A stretch of DNA of 64,000 bases from Granulicella pectinivorans (GCF_900114625.1 NZ_FOZL01000001.1:1922001-1986000), one strand, 5' to 3'; counted from the stretch's first letter, positions 1 to 8,856 are shown. Numbers and translations are program-made. The notes: generated from the letters alone by a model not told the origin.

Positions 1-1
1 G

Positions 2-253
2 GCGATGGTGACCGACTACGACTGCTGGCGCGAAGGGCATGATGATGTCACGGTCGATCAGGTGATCGCGGTGATGCATCAGAACTCGGAGAACGCGCAG
101 AAGGTGGTGAAGGCGGCGATTCGTCTGCTGCCTACGGACCTGAGCGCTAGCCCTGCGCAGACCGCCGCAAAGTTCGCGATTATGACGGACCGCAGTGTGA
201 TTCCGGAGGCCGCGAAGGCCAAGCTGAAGGTGCTGTTCGGGAAGTATCTGTAA
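2..253 (+). CDS. mtnP: S-methyl-5'-thioadenosine phosphorylase, C-terminal part
   Basis: Only the last 83 or so codons are present; the 5' part lies outside the window. The fragment opens with a MVTDYDCW motif followed by a V-D-x-V stretch, which closely resembles the C-terminal region of MTA phosphorylases (human MTAP carries MATDYDCW here). The enzyme splits methylthioadenosine with phosphate into adenine and methylthioribose-1-phosphate, in purine and methionine salvage. It is followed after 84 bases by a PfkB kinase on the same strand. A purine nucleoside phosphorylase of the same superfamily is the main alternative. The release of adenine is notable because an adenine deaminase gene lies 3 kb downstream. 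Confidence 0.85.
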   Translation, partial: AMVTDYDCWREGHDDVTVDQVIAVMHQNSENAQKVVKAAIRLLPTDLSASPAQTAAKFAIMTDRSVIPEAAKAKLKVLFGKYL

Positions 254-257
254 GACA

Positions 258-313
258 GTTGTCAGTTCTAAGTTGCCAGTTGTTAGTAATCGCTAAAACT
301 TAGAACTGACAAC
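258..313. repeat. Perfect 17-bp inverted repeat
   Basis: GTTGTCAGTTCTAAGTT (258-274) is the exact reverse complement of AACTTAGAACTGACAAC (297-313), with a 22-base spacer. A third, partial copy of the right arm (CAACTTAGAACTGG) follows at about 317-330, just before the PfkB start. There is no T tract, so it does not look like a rho-independent terminator. It may be a REP-like or slippage-type intergenic repeat; the arms could also form a hairpin in a transcript running into the kinase gene. Confidence 0.8.
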
Positions 314-337
314 GCACAACTTAGAACTGGGGTTTAC

Positions 338-1282
338 ATGTCGATTCTCGTTGTTGGTTCGGTGGCGTTCGATACATTAGAGACGCCTTCGGGCAAGGCT
401 GAAAAGATTCTTGGCGGTGCTGCGACGTACTTCTCACTCGCCGCGAGCTTCTTTACCGATGTACGCGTCATTGGCGTGGTCGGTGAGGACTTTACCGTCG
501 AGCACGAAGCCGTGATGACGAAGCGTGGCGTCGATACGACCGGCATCGAGCATGCGCCGGGACTTACCTTTCACTGGACAGGCTCTTACTCGGGCAATCT
601 GGCCGAGGCCAAGACGCTGGGTACGGACCTGAACGTGTTCGCTACGTTCTCGCCAAAGATCCCCGCAGCGTATGCGGATTCGGACTACCTGTTCCTCGCG
701 AATATCGACCCGGTGCTGCAGGCCGAGGTACGCAAGGCCATGCCAGGGGTGAAGATGGTGTGCGGCGACACGATGAACTACTGGATCGCCGACCATACGG
801 AGAACCTGAAGTTGGTGCTGAAGGAGCTCGACGTCCTGCTGATCAACGACGGCGAGGCACGGATGTTGTCGGGTGAGACAAACGGCTTCAAGGCGGCGGA
901 GAAGGTGATGAAGCTGGGGCCGAAGTCGGTGGTCGTCAAGCACGGCGAGTATGGCGCAACGGGATACTTCTCGGACCGGGCGTTTCCGCCGATTGCAGGC
1001 ACTCCAGGTAAGACTCCCGCTCCATTCCGGGCACCTGCGATGCCTCTGGCTGAGGTCGTGGACCCTACGGGAGCTGGTGACTCATTTGCCGGTGGATTCT
1101 ATGGATACCTGGCTTCGCAGCCGGTGTTCTCGCCCGAGGGGTTTCGGACGGCAATGTTCTATGGCGGCGTCATGGGATCGTTCACGTGCGAGCAGTTCGG
1201 CACGAAACGGTTGGAGACGCTGACGAAGGAAGAGATCGACGCGCGGTTCGAGCTCTTCCGCGAGATCTCTCACCTGTCCTAA
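338..1282 (+). CDS. PfkB-family carbohydrate/nucleoside kinase
   Basis: A 314-residue cytoplasmic kinase of the ribokinase/PfkB fold. The N-terminal strand (ILVVGSVAFDTLE) and a GG motif near residue 27 belong to the substrate site, and DPTGAGDSFAGG near residue 240 is the C-terminal PfkB signature carrying the catalytic Asp and the anion hole. The ATG at 338 follows a short spacer after the inverted repeat. The substrate cannot be read from the sequence. Its place directly behind the methylthioadenosine phosphorylase gene makes a nucleoside or a ribose derivative reasonable, but generic sugar kinases of this type are common. The true ribokinase of the window is at 7945-8844. Confidence 0.85.
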   Translation: MSILVVGSVAFDTLETPSGKAEKILGGAATYFSLAASFFTDVRVIGVVGEDFTVEHEAVMTKRGVDTTGIEHAPGLTFHWTGSYSGNLAEAKTLGTDLNVFATFSPKIPAAYADSDYLFLANIDPVLQAEVRKAMPGVKMVCGDTMNYWIADHTENLKLVLKELDVLLINDGEARMLSGETNGFKAAEKVMKLGPKSVVVKHGEYGATGYFSDRAFPPIAGTPGKTPAPFRAPAMPLAEVVDPTGAGDSFAGGFYGYLASQPVFSPEGFRTAMFYGGVMGSFTCEQFGTKRLETLTKEEIDARFELFREISHLS

Positions 1283-1320
1283 ATCTGGGGATGGGTGGAG
1301 GACTAGAATGGAACTTAGAT

Positions 1321-3072
1321 ATGGCCCGTCCAAAGTCCTCCACCTCCAAGCCCGCGTCGTACCGCAGCAGTCGCTATAAGCCCGATCCCTTTCCAAACCT
1401 GATCCGTCCAGCAACGCGCGAGGAGACGATGCCGGTGGCGCTGGCCGCGACCGTGCTGGCCTTCGTGGCTCTGCTGGTATGTGTGAGCAAAGGCTATCTG
1501 TTGTTGTATGGTGATGCCGTTGCGCATCTTGGCATTGCTCGCCGGATCATCGACACGCGCAACCCGGGGCTGGAGCAGTTTGGCGGCGTTTGGCTTCCGC
1601 TGCCGCACCTCGTAATGCTGCCCTTCGTGCAGAGAATCGACTGGTGGCAGAATGGCCTGGCGGGCGCATTTCCGTCGATGCTGTTCTACATGCTGGGCGT
1701 GGTGGGTTTCTACCGGTTGTGCCGGCGCTTGCTGGTGCCACGTTGGGCGTTTGCGGCGACGTGCTTCTATGCGCTGAATCCGAACCTGCTGTATCTGGCG
1801 ACGACGGCGATGACCGAGCCGCTGTTTCTGGCGTTGCTTATCTGGATGACGCTGCTGACGCTCGAGACCGTGGCGGCCATTCGCGCCAAGCAGGCGAAGC
1901 TCGGCGGAAAGCTCATCGTGATTGGCCTGCTGATTTTGGCGGCGGTCTATACGCGCTACGACGGATGGATCCTGGGCGCGGTTGTATGGCTGATTCTGAC
2001 ATGGCAACTGAGTCGCGACCGCGACCTGCTGCGGCGCAACATGGGCGCGTTCGCGCTGTTCACGCTGATCACCATATTCGGGCCGATCTCGTGGCTGGTC
2101 TTCAACGCCCACTACTTTCACGATCCGCTGGACTTCATGCGCGGGCCTTACTCGGCCTATGCTATCGATCTGAGGACCAAGGCTCCGGGCGCGCAGCATC
2201 ATCGTGGATGGCACAATCCCGGATGGAGTCTGCTGTTCTACACCCGCACCGCGCAGGTGGATTCGACGGCGTGGGAGTTCGGGTTTGTCACGATGACTGC
2301 TGCTCTTGCCGGACTAGTGCTGGTGGTGCGGCGGGCTGCGGCGTTCATGCGCGAGGCGGCGATGGTGACGCGCGATGGGGCGTTGCATGGATTGCTGGGC
2401 GAGAGCCAGCCGTACGGGCGTGAGGTGCTGATGACGCTCCTGTTGTGGCTGCCTCTGCCGTTTTACATGTATTCCATCTCGTGGGGATCGGTGCCGATTT
2501 TTATCCCGAACCTGTGGCCGCATGCGTACTACAATTCGCGCTACGGGATGGAGCTTCTGCCCGCGCTCGCATTGTTTTCCGTGTTTGCGCTAGCTGCGCT
2601 TGAGGCTCGACTGACGGCGACGAAGCCGCTTGTTGCTCGTCTGCTGCAGCCGATTACGCTGGCTCTTGTTGCGGTGAGTGCGGTGGTTATGACGTATAAG
2701 GTTCCGCTGGTACTCGCAGAGGCGCTGAACAACTCGAAGACGCGCATACCGTTCGAGGAGTCCATCGCGCGTGAGCTGGGCACATTCCAGGCCGGCGTGC
2801 CGATCCTGATGTATGAGTCGGATCATGTGGGCGCGCTGCAGATGGCGAAGATTCCGCTGAAGCAGACGATCAATGAGACCGACTACGACAGCTTCCACGC
2901 GGCGCTCGCGTCTCCGGCGCAGCATGCGGCGTATGTGGTCGCGATCGGGGATGACCAGGTGGCGAAGGCCGTGGCGGAGCATCCGGAGAACCTGAACGAA
3001 CTGGTTGTTCTGTGCACGTATGGACAGTCGTGTGCGCGCGTTTACCAGTCGGAGATTTACAAGCCTCAGTAA
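1321..3072 (+). CDS. GT-C type integral-membrane glycosyltransferase (GT39/ArnT-like)
   Basis: A 583-residue inner-membrane protein with about nine or ten hydrophobic segments spread through the first 500 residues and a soluble C-terminal tail. After the first membrane segment comes an acidic loop (YGDAVAHLGIA, near residues 60-70), the position of the catalytic acidic residue in polyprenyl-phosphate-sugar dependent GT-C enzymes. Such proteins move a sugar from a lipid carrier to a periplasmic acceptor. The reading frame stays open back into the kinase gene, but the basic-start MARPKSS at 1321, after the kinase stop, is the sensible start; the ATG at 1291 is an alternative. The specific donor and acceptor are unknown. 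The stop codon touches the promoter of the deaminase gene. Confidence 0.75.
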   Translation: MARPKSSTSKPASYRSSRYKPDPFPNLIRPATREETMPVALAATVLAFVALLVCVSKGYLLLYGDAVAHLGIARRIIDTRNPGLEQFGGVWLPLPHLVMLPFVQRIDWWQNGLAGAFPSMLFYMLGVVGFYRLCRRLLVPRWAFAATCFYALNPNLLYLATTAMTEPLFLALLIWMTLLTLETVAAIRAKQAKLGGKLIVIGLLILAAVYTRYDGWILGAVVWLILTWQLSRDRDLLRRNMGAFALFTLITIFGPISWLVFNAHYFHDPLDFMRGPYSAYAIDLRTKAPGAQHHRGWHNPGWSLLFYTRTAQVDSTAWEFGFVTMTAALAGLVLVVRRAAAFMREAAMVTRDGALHGLLGESQPYGREVLMTLLLWLPLPFYMYSISWGSVPIFIPNLWPHAYYNSRYGMELLPALALFSVFALAALEARLTATKPLVARLLQPITLALVAVSAVVMTYKVPLVLAEALNNSKTRIPFEESIARELGTFQAGVPILMYESDHVGALQMAKIPLKQTINETDYDSFHAALASPAQHAAYVVAIGDDQVAKAVAEHPENLNELVVLCTYGQSCARVYQSEIYKPQ

Positions 3073-3079
3073 ATGGAAG

Positions 3080-3131
3080 TTGACAGGGACCGTGTGATTG
3101 CATACGGTTGTCATCAAATGAAAGCTTTCAT
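3080..3131 (+). promoter_or_regulatory. sigma70-like promoter with LacI operator (adenine deaminase)
   Basis: TTGACA (3080-3085), a 17-base spacer and TACGGT (3103-3108) form a good promoter. It is followed by the perfect 14-base palindrome ATGAAAGCTTTCAT at 3118-3131. The same palindrome is at 8945-8958, and close variants lie at 6895 and 8900, all near the LacI gene at 5786-6823. A repressor bound here would cover the transcription start. Confidence 0.75.
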
Positions 3132-4995
3132 TCAGCAGGCACTTCCTGACGATTTGATCCTGACCGCAGCCTCCGATGTGGCGATTCGGCAGCACCTGAC
3201 ATTGGTCGCGCTGGGCAAACGTCCGGCGGATCTGGCGATTCGCGTGGGACGTCTGCTGGCTGTCCATTCGCGGACCTGGCTTGACGATCAGGAGATTGTC
3301 ATCAGCGGACGTCGCATCGCGTGGGTCGGACCGGCAGGGACATATCGGGGTGAGGTGCGTGGGCGTGTCGAGTACCCGCATCTGAGCGCTGTGCCTGGGT
3401 TTGGGGAGGTACACAAGCACATTGAGAGCACGTACCTGACGCCCGAGTATGAAGCCGCTCTTGTGATTCGGCACGGCAACACGTGGACGTGCGAGGCAAG
3501 CCACGAGTTCGCGAATGTGAACGGCGCGAAGAACGCGGAGTTCTGGAGGAAGGCGCGCGAGGCGGGATCGCCGCTGAAGATCTTTCTGCAGCCGGGTTCG
3601 GCGGTGCCTCCGACGGCGTATGAGTCGAGCGGCGGGCACTACGGTTACGAGGAGCAGAGCCGCTTTCTGCGTGAGGACATTACTGCGACGGGGCTCGATG
3701 AGGTGATGGACTGGCCTGCGGTGTGGGATCCAGCGAACCCCTCGTATCAGCGCATCTGGGGGATGATTGAGGCGACGATCGAGCAGCGCGGTGTGGTCGA
3801 GGGGCATGGTTCCGGCCTGCGGGAGAGGCATGAGATCGCGGGGTTTGCGGCGGCGGGTCTGAGTTCGGACCATGAAGTGTGGGAGGCGCAGGAGGTGCTC
3901 GACAAGCTTGCCTGCGGGCTGTTTGTCGAGATGCGGTACTTCTGTTTCACGAAGGTTCTGCCAACGTTGATCGAGCAGTTGAAGGACTGGTCGAACGTAG
4001 CCTTCACCACGGACGACCGCAGTGCATCGGACACGTTGAGGCTTGGGGCGACGGATCACAATGCGCGGGCTGCGATGGCGCTCGGTCTGGCTCCAGAGAT
4101 CGCCATTCAGTGCGTGACGCTGCATCCGGCCCGGCATATGCGGATCGATGCATGGGTGGGAAGCATTGCGCCGGGACGGTTTGCGGATATCGTGCTTCTC
4201 GACGATGTGAGCACGTTGCACATCGCTGCGGTGTACGCGGATGGCAAGCTCGCTGCCGAGGCGGGAAAGTATGTTGGGCCGCTGCCGAAGATCGCGTGGC
4301 CGGGGTGGGCGACGGATACGATTCGCATCGACCGCTCCATGACCGCGGATGACTTTCGTATCGCCGCTGCACCGGGGCGCGAGACGATGCAGGCTGTGGT
4401 GATTCGGCCCTTCCACTGGAATGCGGACTTCATGACGTATGAGCTTCCGGTGGCGGATGGCGCGGTCCTGCGCGATACCTCGCGTGGCATTACGAAGTTC
4501 GCGATCGTCGACCGTTACCATGGCGACGCGAAGACAGCCTCGATGTTCTGGCTGGGCTGCGGGCCGAAGACGGAGCGTGTTGCCGTTGCGTGCTCGGTGG
4601 CACATGATTCACACAACATTTGGGCTGTCGGGTCGTGTGATGAGGCGATGGCGATGGCGGTGAATCATCTGCGCGAGACGGGCGGAGGTTACGCCCTTGT
4701 GCGTGACGGCGTCGTCGTGGCGAACGTCAGTTTCGAGATCGGAGGCTTGATGACGGCGCGGCCTGCCGAAGTGCTCGACGCGGAGATGCAGGCGTTCTAC
4801 GAGGTCGCGAATGAGATCGAATGGATGTACGAGCCGAGCGCGGAGAGCCTCTGGCAGCCGGGGTTTCCGGAGTTCCTGAAGTTCGCGACGTTGACGTGCA
4901 GCCCGTGGAGATGGGTGCTGGTAGCGCCGTGCGAACTCGCTCCCCAGGGATTCGTCAATGTGCAGACGGGCGAGACGCACCCGGTCGTCTGGTAA
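3118..4995 (+). CDS. ade: Adenine deaminase (YerA-like clade)
   Basis: A metal-dependent amidohydrolase that turns adenine into hypoxanthine and ammonia. From 3118 it has 625 residues. The metal-binding H-x-H is in GEVHKHIES (near residue 100), followed by GNTWTCEASHE, VEGHGSGL and TTDDRSASD, the order seen in adenine deaminases; the variant PGFGEVHKHIES instead of PGFIDAHVHIES points to the divergent YerA-like branch. The C-terminal 200 residues form the usual ADE-C domain. The frame is open from ATG 3073, but the promoter at 3080-3108 lies inside that extension, so 3118 (within the operator) or GTG 3178 is more likely. The first would give an almost leaderless mRNA. It is followed after 32 bases by the GATase1-like gene, probably in one operon. 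Confidence 0.8.
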   Translation: MKAFIQQALPDDLILTAASDVAIRQHLTLVALGKRPADLAIRVGRLLAVHSRTWLDDQEIVISGRRIAWVGPAGTYRGEVRGRVEYPHLSAVPGFGEVHKHIESTYLTPEYEAALVIRHGNTWTCEASHEFANVNGAKNAEFWRKAREAGSPLKIFLQPGSAVPPTAYESSGGHYGYEEQSRFLREDITATGLDEVMDWPAVWDPANPSYQRIWGMIEATIEQRGVVEGHGSGLRERHEIAGFAAAGLSSDHEVWEAQEVLDKLACGLFVEMRYFCFTKVLPTLIEQLKDWSNVAFTTDDRSASDTLRLGATDHNARAAMALGLAPEIAIQCVTLHPARHMRIDAWVGSIAPGRFADIVLLDDVSTLHIAAVYADGKLAAEAGKYVGPLPKIAWPGWATDTIRIDRSMTADDFRIAAAPGRETMQAVVIRPFHWNADFMTYELPVADGAVLRDTSRGITKFAIVDRYHGDAKTASMFWLGCGPKTERVAVACSVAHDSHNIWAVGSCDEAMAMAVNHLRETGGGYALVRDGVVVANVSFEIGGLMTARPAEVLDAEMQAFYEVANEIEWMYEPSAESLWQPGFPEFLKFATLTCSPWRWVLVAPCELAPQGFVNVQTGETHPVVW

Positions 4996-5027
4996 GTGCT
5001 TTTGATTGATAACAGGGAAAGGTACCT

Positions 5028-5774
5028 ATGAAGATTTTGATCGCGGGCGAGTCGTGGACGGTACACAGCATTCATCAGAAGGGCTTCGACAGTTTTACAA
5101 CGACGGAGTATGCGGAGGGAATCGACGCGCTACGGCGTGCGCTCGAGGCGCATGGGCACACGGTCGTCTACCAGCCGGCGCACGTGGCGGCGCGGAGCTT
5201 TCCAATGACTGCAGAGGAGCTGGGCGAGTACGATTGCGTGATGCTGAGCGATATCGGGGCCAATACGCTGCTGTTGCATCCGGAGACGTTTTCGAAGTCG
5301 AAGGCGCTGCCGAACCGGCTGGAGGCGATCCGCGAGTATGTTGTCGCGGGCGGCGGCCTGGTCATGATTGGCGGGTATATGACCTTCCAGGGGATCGAAG
5401 GCAAGGCGCGTTACCAGGGCTCTCCCGTGGAAGATGTGCTACCGGTGAAGATGAGGGCGGGGGACGATCGTGTGGAAGCTCCGCAGGGGCTTGCTCCGCG
5501 TGCGGAGATGGACACGCACGCCATGCTGGCAGGGGTAACCGGCGCATGGCCACACCTGCTTGGGCTGAACGCGGTGGAGGCCGCTCCTGAAGCGGAGACG
5601 GTCGCGTCTGCGGGTGGGTATCCACTGCTTGTAGCGGGGCGCTTTGGCAAAGGGCGCGGCGTGGCGTTCACATCGGACTGTGCGCCTCATTGGGCTCCAC
5701 CCGAGTTTGTGGCCTGGGAGCACTATGGGCGGCTTTGGAACCAGATTGCCGGATGGGCTGCTGGAGCGGCGTGA
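5028..5774 (+). CDS. Class I glutamine amidotransferase-like protein (PF07090/DUF1355 type)
   Basis: A 248-residue soluble protein. It has a ThuA/GATase1-like flavodoxin fold: MKILIAGESWTVHSIHQKGFDSFTTTEY at the start, then YDCVMLSDIGANT and a glycine-rich YVVAGGGLVMIGGYMTFQG near residues 108-127, and a C-terminal GKGRGVAFTSDCAPHW. A classical nucleophilic-elbow cysteine is not evident, so a glutaminase activity is doubtful. The ATG at 5028 has a purine-rich AGGGAAAGG ahead of it. It follows the adenine deaminase gene and converges with the LacI gene, leaving 11 bases between the stops. Co-transcription with the deaminase suggests a role in purine or nucleoside breakdown; its reaction is unknown. 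Confidence 0.7.
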   Translation: MKILIAGESWTVHSIHQKGFDSFTTTEYAEGIDALRRALEAHGHTVVYQPAHVAARSFPMTAEELGEYDCVMLSDIGANTLLLHPETFSKSKALPNRLEAIREYVVAGGGLVMIGGYMTFQGIEGKARYQGSPVEDVLPVKMRAGDDRVEAPQGLAPRAEMDTHAMLAGVTGAWPHLLGLNAVEAAPEAETVASAGGYPLLVAGRFGKGRGVAFTSDCAPHWAPPEFVAWEHYGRLWNQIAGWAAGAA

Positions 5775-5785
5775 TCGGCCGTTCC

Positions 5786-6823
5786 TCATTTTGTGATTTT
5801 TCTGGTTGCTTTTTCTTTGGGAACTTTCGCGACGGACGCCCGTAGCTTCAGCGTTGTGGGCAGCACGTGCGCGCGGCGGGGACTCCCGTCGCCACGGATG
5901 CGGTCCGCGATCAACTGCGCGGCGACGGCGCCGAGGTTGTAGCCAGACTGTTCGACGGATGTCAGGGGAGGCGTGACCACTTCGGCGAGGTCGAGGTTGT
6001 CGAAGCCGATCACCGATATATCCTCCGGGCACCGCAATCCCATGTCGCGGATCGCGTTCATCGCTCCGAAGGCTAATAGGTCGTTTGCGGCGAAGATCGC
6101 GGTCGGGCGCGGGTCCATCTGGAGCAGGAAGCAGGCCTTCTCGTAGCCGCTTTGCTTGTTGAAGTCGCCTTCCTGGATGTACTTCGCAGGCAGCTTGATC
6201 TTCGCCTCTTCGAGGGCGTGCCGAAAGCCGGCGACTCGCTCGCCGGAGTTGGTGAGGAGCGAAGGTCCGCTGATCATGGCGAGACGTTTGTGGCCGAGAG
6301 AGAGCAGGTACTTCGTTGCGTCGTAGGAACCCTGCTCGTTCATGCTGGTGACGGTGTCGCCGTCCCACTGATGCGGAAGGCGGTCGACGTACACGACATG
6401 GGATCCCGCTGCACGATAGGCCTCGGCGAGTTTGGTTGACCCCTTGATATCGGACGTCATGATGATGAGTCCGGAGGGCAGATACGTTTGTAACTCGCGA
6501 AGATACGTTTCTTCCTTGGCGAAGTTGTTGTCGGAGTTGCAAAGAAACAGGCGATAGCCGTTGTTGAACGCGGTGTCTTCGGCGCCTTTGACGACGGCAG
6601 GGAAGAAGGGGTTCGAAACATCGGAGATGATCATCCCGATGATGTTGGTCTTGTCGCGTCGCAGTCCGCGGGCGAGCTGGTTGGGCTGGTAGCCCAGCGA
6701 CTCAACGGCGGCCATGACGCGCAGCCGAAGGGGTTCGCTGACGGTTGGGAGGCCGCTGAGGACGTTGGATACGGTGCCGAGAGAGACCCTGGAGAGACGG
6801 GCGATCTCTTTCATGTTTGCCAT
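5786..6823 (-). CDS. LacI-family transcriptional regulator of the purine/ribose-type locus
   Basis: A 345-residue regulator. The N-terminal helix-turn-helix reads MKEIARLSRVSLGTVSNVLSG, and the hinge helix has the LARGLR motif that inserts into the minor groove. The rest is a periplasmic-binding-protein-like sensor (IIGMIISDVSNPFFPAVVKGAE; IFAANDLLAFGAMNAIRDMG; DISVIGFDN). The gene is divergent from the transporter at 6936, and the shared 112-base region holds a TGAAAGGTTTCA palindrome. The same palindrome family is found before the deaminase and the TonB receptor, so these genes are very likely its targets, with autoregulation possible. The effector is unknown; ribose, a nucleoside or purine is suggested by the target genes. 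Confidence 0.9.
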   Translation of the reverse strand: MANMKEIARLSRVSLGTVSNVLSGLPTVSEPLRLRVMAAVESLGYQPNQLARGLRRDKTNIIGMIISDVSNPFFPAVVKGAEDTAFNNGYRLFLCNSDNNFAKEETYLRELQTYLPSGLIIMTSDIKGSTKLAEAYRAAGSHVVYVDRLPHQWDGDTVTSMNEQGSYDATKYLLSLGHKRLAMISGPSLLTNSGERVAGFRHALEEAKIKLPAKYIQEGDFNKQSGYEKACFLLQMDPRPTAIFAANDLLAFGAMNAIRDMGLRCPEDISVIGFDNLDLAEVVTPPLTSVEQSGYNLGAVAAQLIADRIRGDGSPRRAHVLPTTLKLRASVAKVPKEKATRKITK

Positions 6824-6856
6824 CTGTGCTCTGGACCCCTACTTCATCGAAACGTG

Positions 6857-6908
6857 TTGACTCCGGCCAGTATAGAGCCTTATGGTTCTATCGGTTGAAA
6901 GGTTTCAC
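6857..6908 (+). promoter_or_regulatory. sigma70-like promoter with LacI operator (transporter-ribokinase)
   Basis: TTGACT (6857-6862), an 18-base spacer and TATGGT (6881-6886) are followed by TTGAAAGGTTTCAC (6895-6908), whose core TGAAAGGTTTCA matches the operators at 3118 and 8900. The distance from the -35 element to the operator is 38 bases, as at the deaminase promoter. A degenerate second site, TCGAAAGGTCGTTT, lies near 6919. Confidence 0.7.
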
Positions 6909-6935
6909 GGTGGAGTAGTCGAAAGGTCGTTTGCG

Positions 6936-7928
6936 ATGTATCAGCCTGAGCAGTACGGAGTGGTTCTGGCGTTCATGGTTGTCAGCATGGTGTGCTGGGG
7001 ATCGTGGGCGAATACGCTGAAGCTGTGCCCCAAGTTTCCCTTTCCGTTGTTTTACTGGGACTACACGATTGGCCTGGTGGTGGGTGCACTGGTGTGGGCG
7101 TTCACGCTTGGCAGCATGGGTACGAGTGGCGTTCCGTTTCTCGAGGACCTGGGCAAGGTTGGGCTTGCGAGTATCGTGTGGGCGGCGGCGGGTGGAGCGG
7201 TATTCAACGTCGCCAACCTCCTCTTGGTGGCTGCGATCGACATCGCGGGCATGGCGGTGGCGTTCCCCATCGGCATTGGGCTCGCGCTGGTTATTGGATC
7301 TGCGGGAGGCTACTTGCTTGCTCCCGCAGGCAACCCGAAGCTTGTGCTGGGCGGTGTGGTGCTGGTGGCCGCGGCGATCGTGTGCGATGCGATGGCGTAC
7401 CGGCAACGCTCCGGCGGAGCAGGCAAGGTTCAGACCCGCGGCATCGTTGTCAGCTTGATCGCGGGCGCGCTGATGGGGACGTTTTACCCGCTGGTGACAC
7501 GGTCGATGTCCGGGCCGGGCTACATCGCCGGGCCGTACACCATTGCATTTCTGTTTATCTGCGGCGCGGTGATTTCGAACATTCCTGTAAACCTGATTCT
7601 GATGAAGAAGCCGGTGAATGGAAGCGCGCCACTGTCCATGTCGGAGTACTTCGCCGCACGGCCTGCGTGGCATTTGTGCGGCATTCTTGGCGGCATCATC
7701 TGGGCCACGGGTGGTGTGGCCAGCTTTACGGCGTCGCGTGCGCACTCGGTGGGGTCGGCGGTGTCGTATGCTCTGGGACAGGGCGCGACGATGATCTCGG
7801 CGATCTGGGGAGTCTTTATCTGGCACGAGTTTGCGGGTGCCTCGTTCAAAGCGAAGATGTATCTTGCGGCGATGTTCGTGTTGTTTGTGCTGGGGCTTGG
7901 TGCTCTGGCGTTGAGTCCGATTTATTGA
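6936..7928 (+). CDS. DMT-superfamily permease, ureide-permease-like (PF07168 type)
   Basis: A 330-residue inner-membrane transporter with about ten membrane segments. Motifs CWGSWANTLKL and PLFYWDYTIGL in the first 60 residues resemble the ureide permease group, whose plant members carry allantoin, uracil and related purine products; glucose/ribose porters of the same superfamily are the alternative. The frame is open back to 6882, but ATG 6936 (MYQPEQYG) has an AAAGG about nine bases ahead and lies beyond the operator, so it is preferred. The ribokinase gene follows after 16 bases, so both are in one operon under the LacI site. Uptake of a nucleoside, ribose or purine fits the neighbours but is inference. 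Confidence 0.75.
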   Translation: MYQPEQYGVVLAFMVVSMVCWGSWANTLKLCPKFPFPLFYWDYTIGLVVGALVWAFTLGSMGTSGVPFLEDLGKVGLASIVWAAAGGAVFNVANLLLVAAIDIAGMAVAFPIGIGLALVIGSAGGYLLAPAGNPKLVLGGVVLVAAAIVCDAMAYRQRSGGAGKVQTRGIVVSLIAGALMGTFYPLVTRSMSGPGYIAGPYTIAFLFICGAVISNIPVNLILMKKPVNGSAPLSMSEYFAARPAWHLCGILGGIIWATGGVASFTASRAHSVGSAVSYALGQGATMISAIWGVFIWHEFAGASFKAKMYLAAMFVLFVLGLGALALSPIY

Positions 7929-7944
7929 TTGTCTGGGAGCCTGG

Positions 7945-8844
7945 ATGAAGCCGATTGTTGTCGTGGGAAGTATCAATTCGGATCTTGTTGTAACGACGAA
8001 GCACCTGCCGCTAAAGGGCGAGACGATCACCGGGCGCACGTTCGATACGTATCAGGGCGGCAAGGGTGCAAACCAGGCTGTGGCGGCTGCGAGGCTGGGC
8101 GCGAAGGTCGCGATGATCGGCAAAGTTGGGTCGGACTCGTTTGGGTCGGAGTCGATCCGCCAGCTCGAGGGCCACGGCGTCGACTGCTCGCATGTAGGCA
8201 TCGAATACGGGCCTTCGGGAATCGCGGTGATCACGGTAGCGGAGGGCGGTCAGAACACCATCGTGGTTGTTCCGGGCGCGAATGGCGCGGTATCGAGCGA
8301 GTTCATCGCGACGAAGAGGACGGTGATTCGTGAGGCGGGGCTGGTACTCGCGCAGTTGGAGATTCCGCTGAGCGCGGTGCTGACGCTTGCGGAGATCTGC
8401 CGCGAGGAAGGCGTGCCGCTGATGCTCGATCCAGCTCCGGCCCAGGATCTTCCGGCGGGTCTGATGGCACTCTGTGAGTGGTTCACGCCGAACGAAACTG
8501 AAGCGGAGTTCTATATGGGCGGAGCGGCTGTTTCGAGTGACGGCATGGTCGCGGAACTGCGCGGGCTCGGGGCGCGTAACGTGGTGCTGAAGCTGGGAGA
8601 GCGTGGCGCGTTGATCGATGTGCTGGATGGGGATACGTATTCCATCGATCCGGTTGCAGTGCAGGCGAAGGACACGACGGCGGCGGGAGATACCTTCAAT
8701 GGCGCGCTCGCCGCGGGTTTGAGTGAGGACATGGGGATCGCGAAGGCAGGCGCGTTTGCCGCCAGGGCCGCCGCACTTTCGGTAACTAAGCCGGGTGCGC
8801 AGGCGTCGATGCCGACGCGTGCTGAGGTCGAGGCGATTTTGTAA
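7945..8844 (+). CDS. rbsK: Ribokinase
   Basis: A 299-residue PfkB-fold kinase that makes ribose-5-phosphate from ribose and ATP. It has the ribokinase N-terminal substrate loop VVGSINSDLVV, GGKGANQAVAAARLGA near residues 40-55, and the C-terminal signature DTTAAGDTFNGALA with the catalytic Asp. Ribokinases carry exactly NSD and GGKGANQA, which separates them from fructokinases. It is 16 bases behind the permease gene and belongs to the same LacI-controlled transcript. With the adenine deaminase it would process both halves of an adenosine-type nucleoside, though no nucleoside hydrolase is seen in this cluster. Confidence 0.88.
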   Translation: MKPIVVVGSINSDLVVTTKHLPLKGETITGRTFDTYQGGKGANQAVAAARLGAKVAMIGKVGSDSFGSESIRQLEGHGVDCSHVGIEYGPSGIAVITVAEGGQNTIVVVPGANGAVSSEFIATKRTVIREAGLVLAQLEIPLSAVLTLAEICREEGVPLMLDPAPAQDLPAGLMALCEWFTPNETEAEFYMGGAAVSSDGMVAELRGLGARNVVLKLGERGALIDVLDGDTYSIDPVAVQAKDTTAAGDTFNGALAAGLSEDMGIAKAGAFAARAAALSVTKPGAQASMPTRAEVEAIL

Positions 8845-8856
8845 CGAAGAAATGTT

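Noticed and set aside
2590..4605. Long minus-strand frame of 671 codons opposite the glycosyltransferase and adenine deaminase genes
   Set aside because: Arg/His/Pro-rich product with no motif, fully antisense to a well-supported enzyme; typical shadow in GC-rich DNA.
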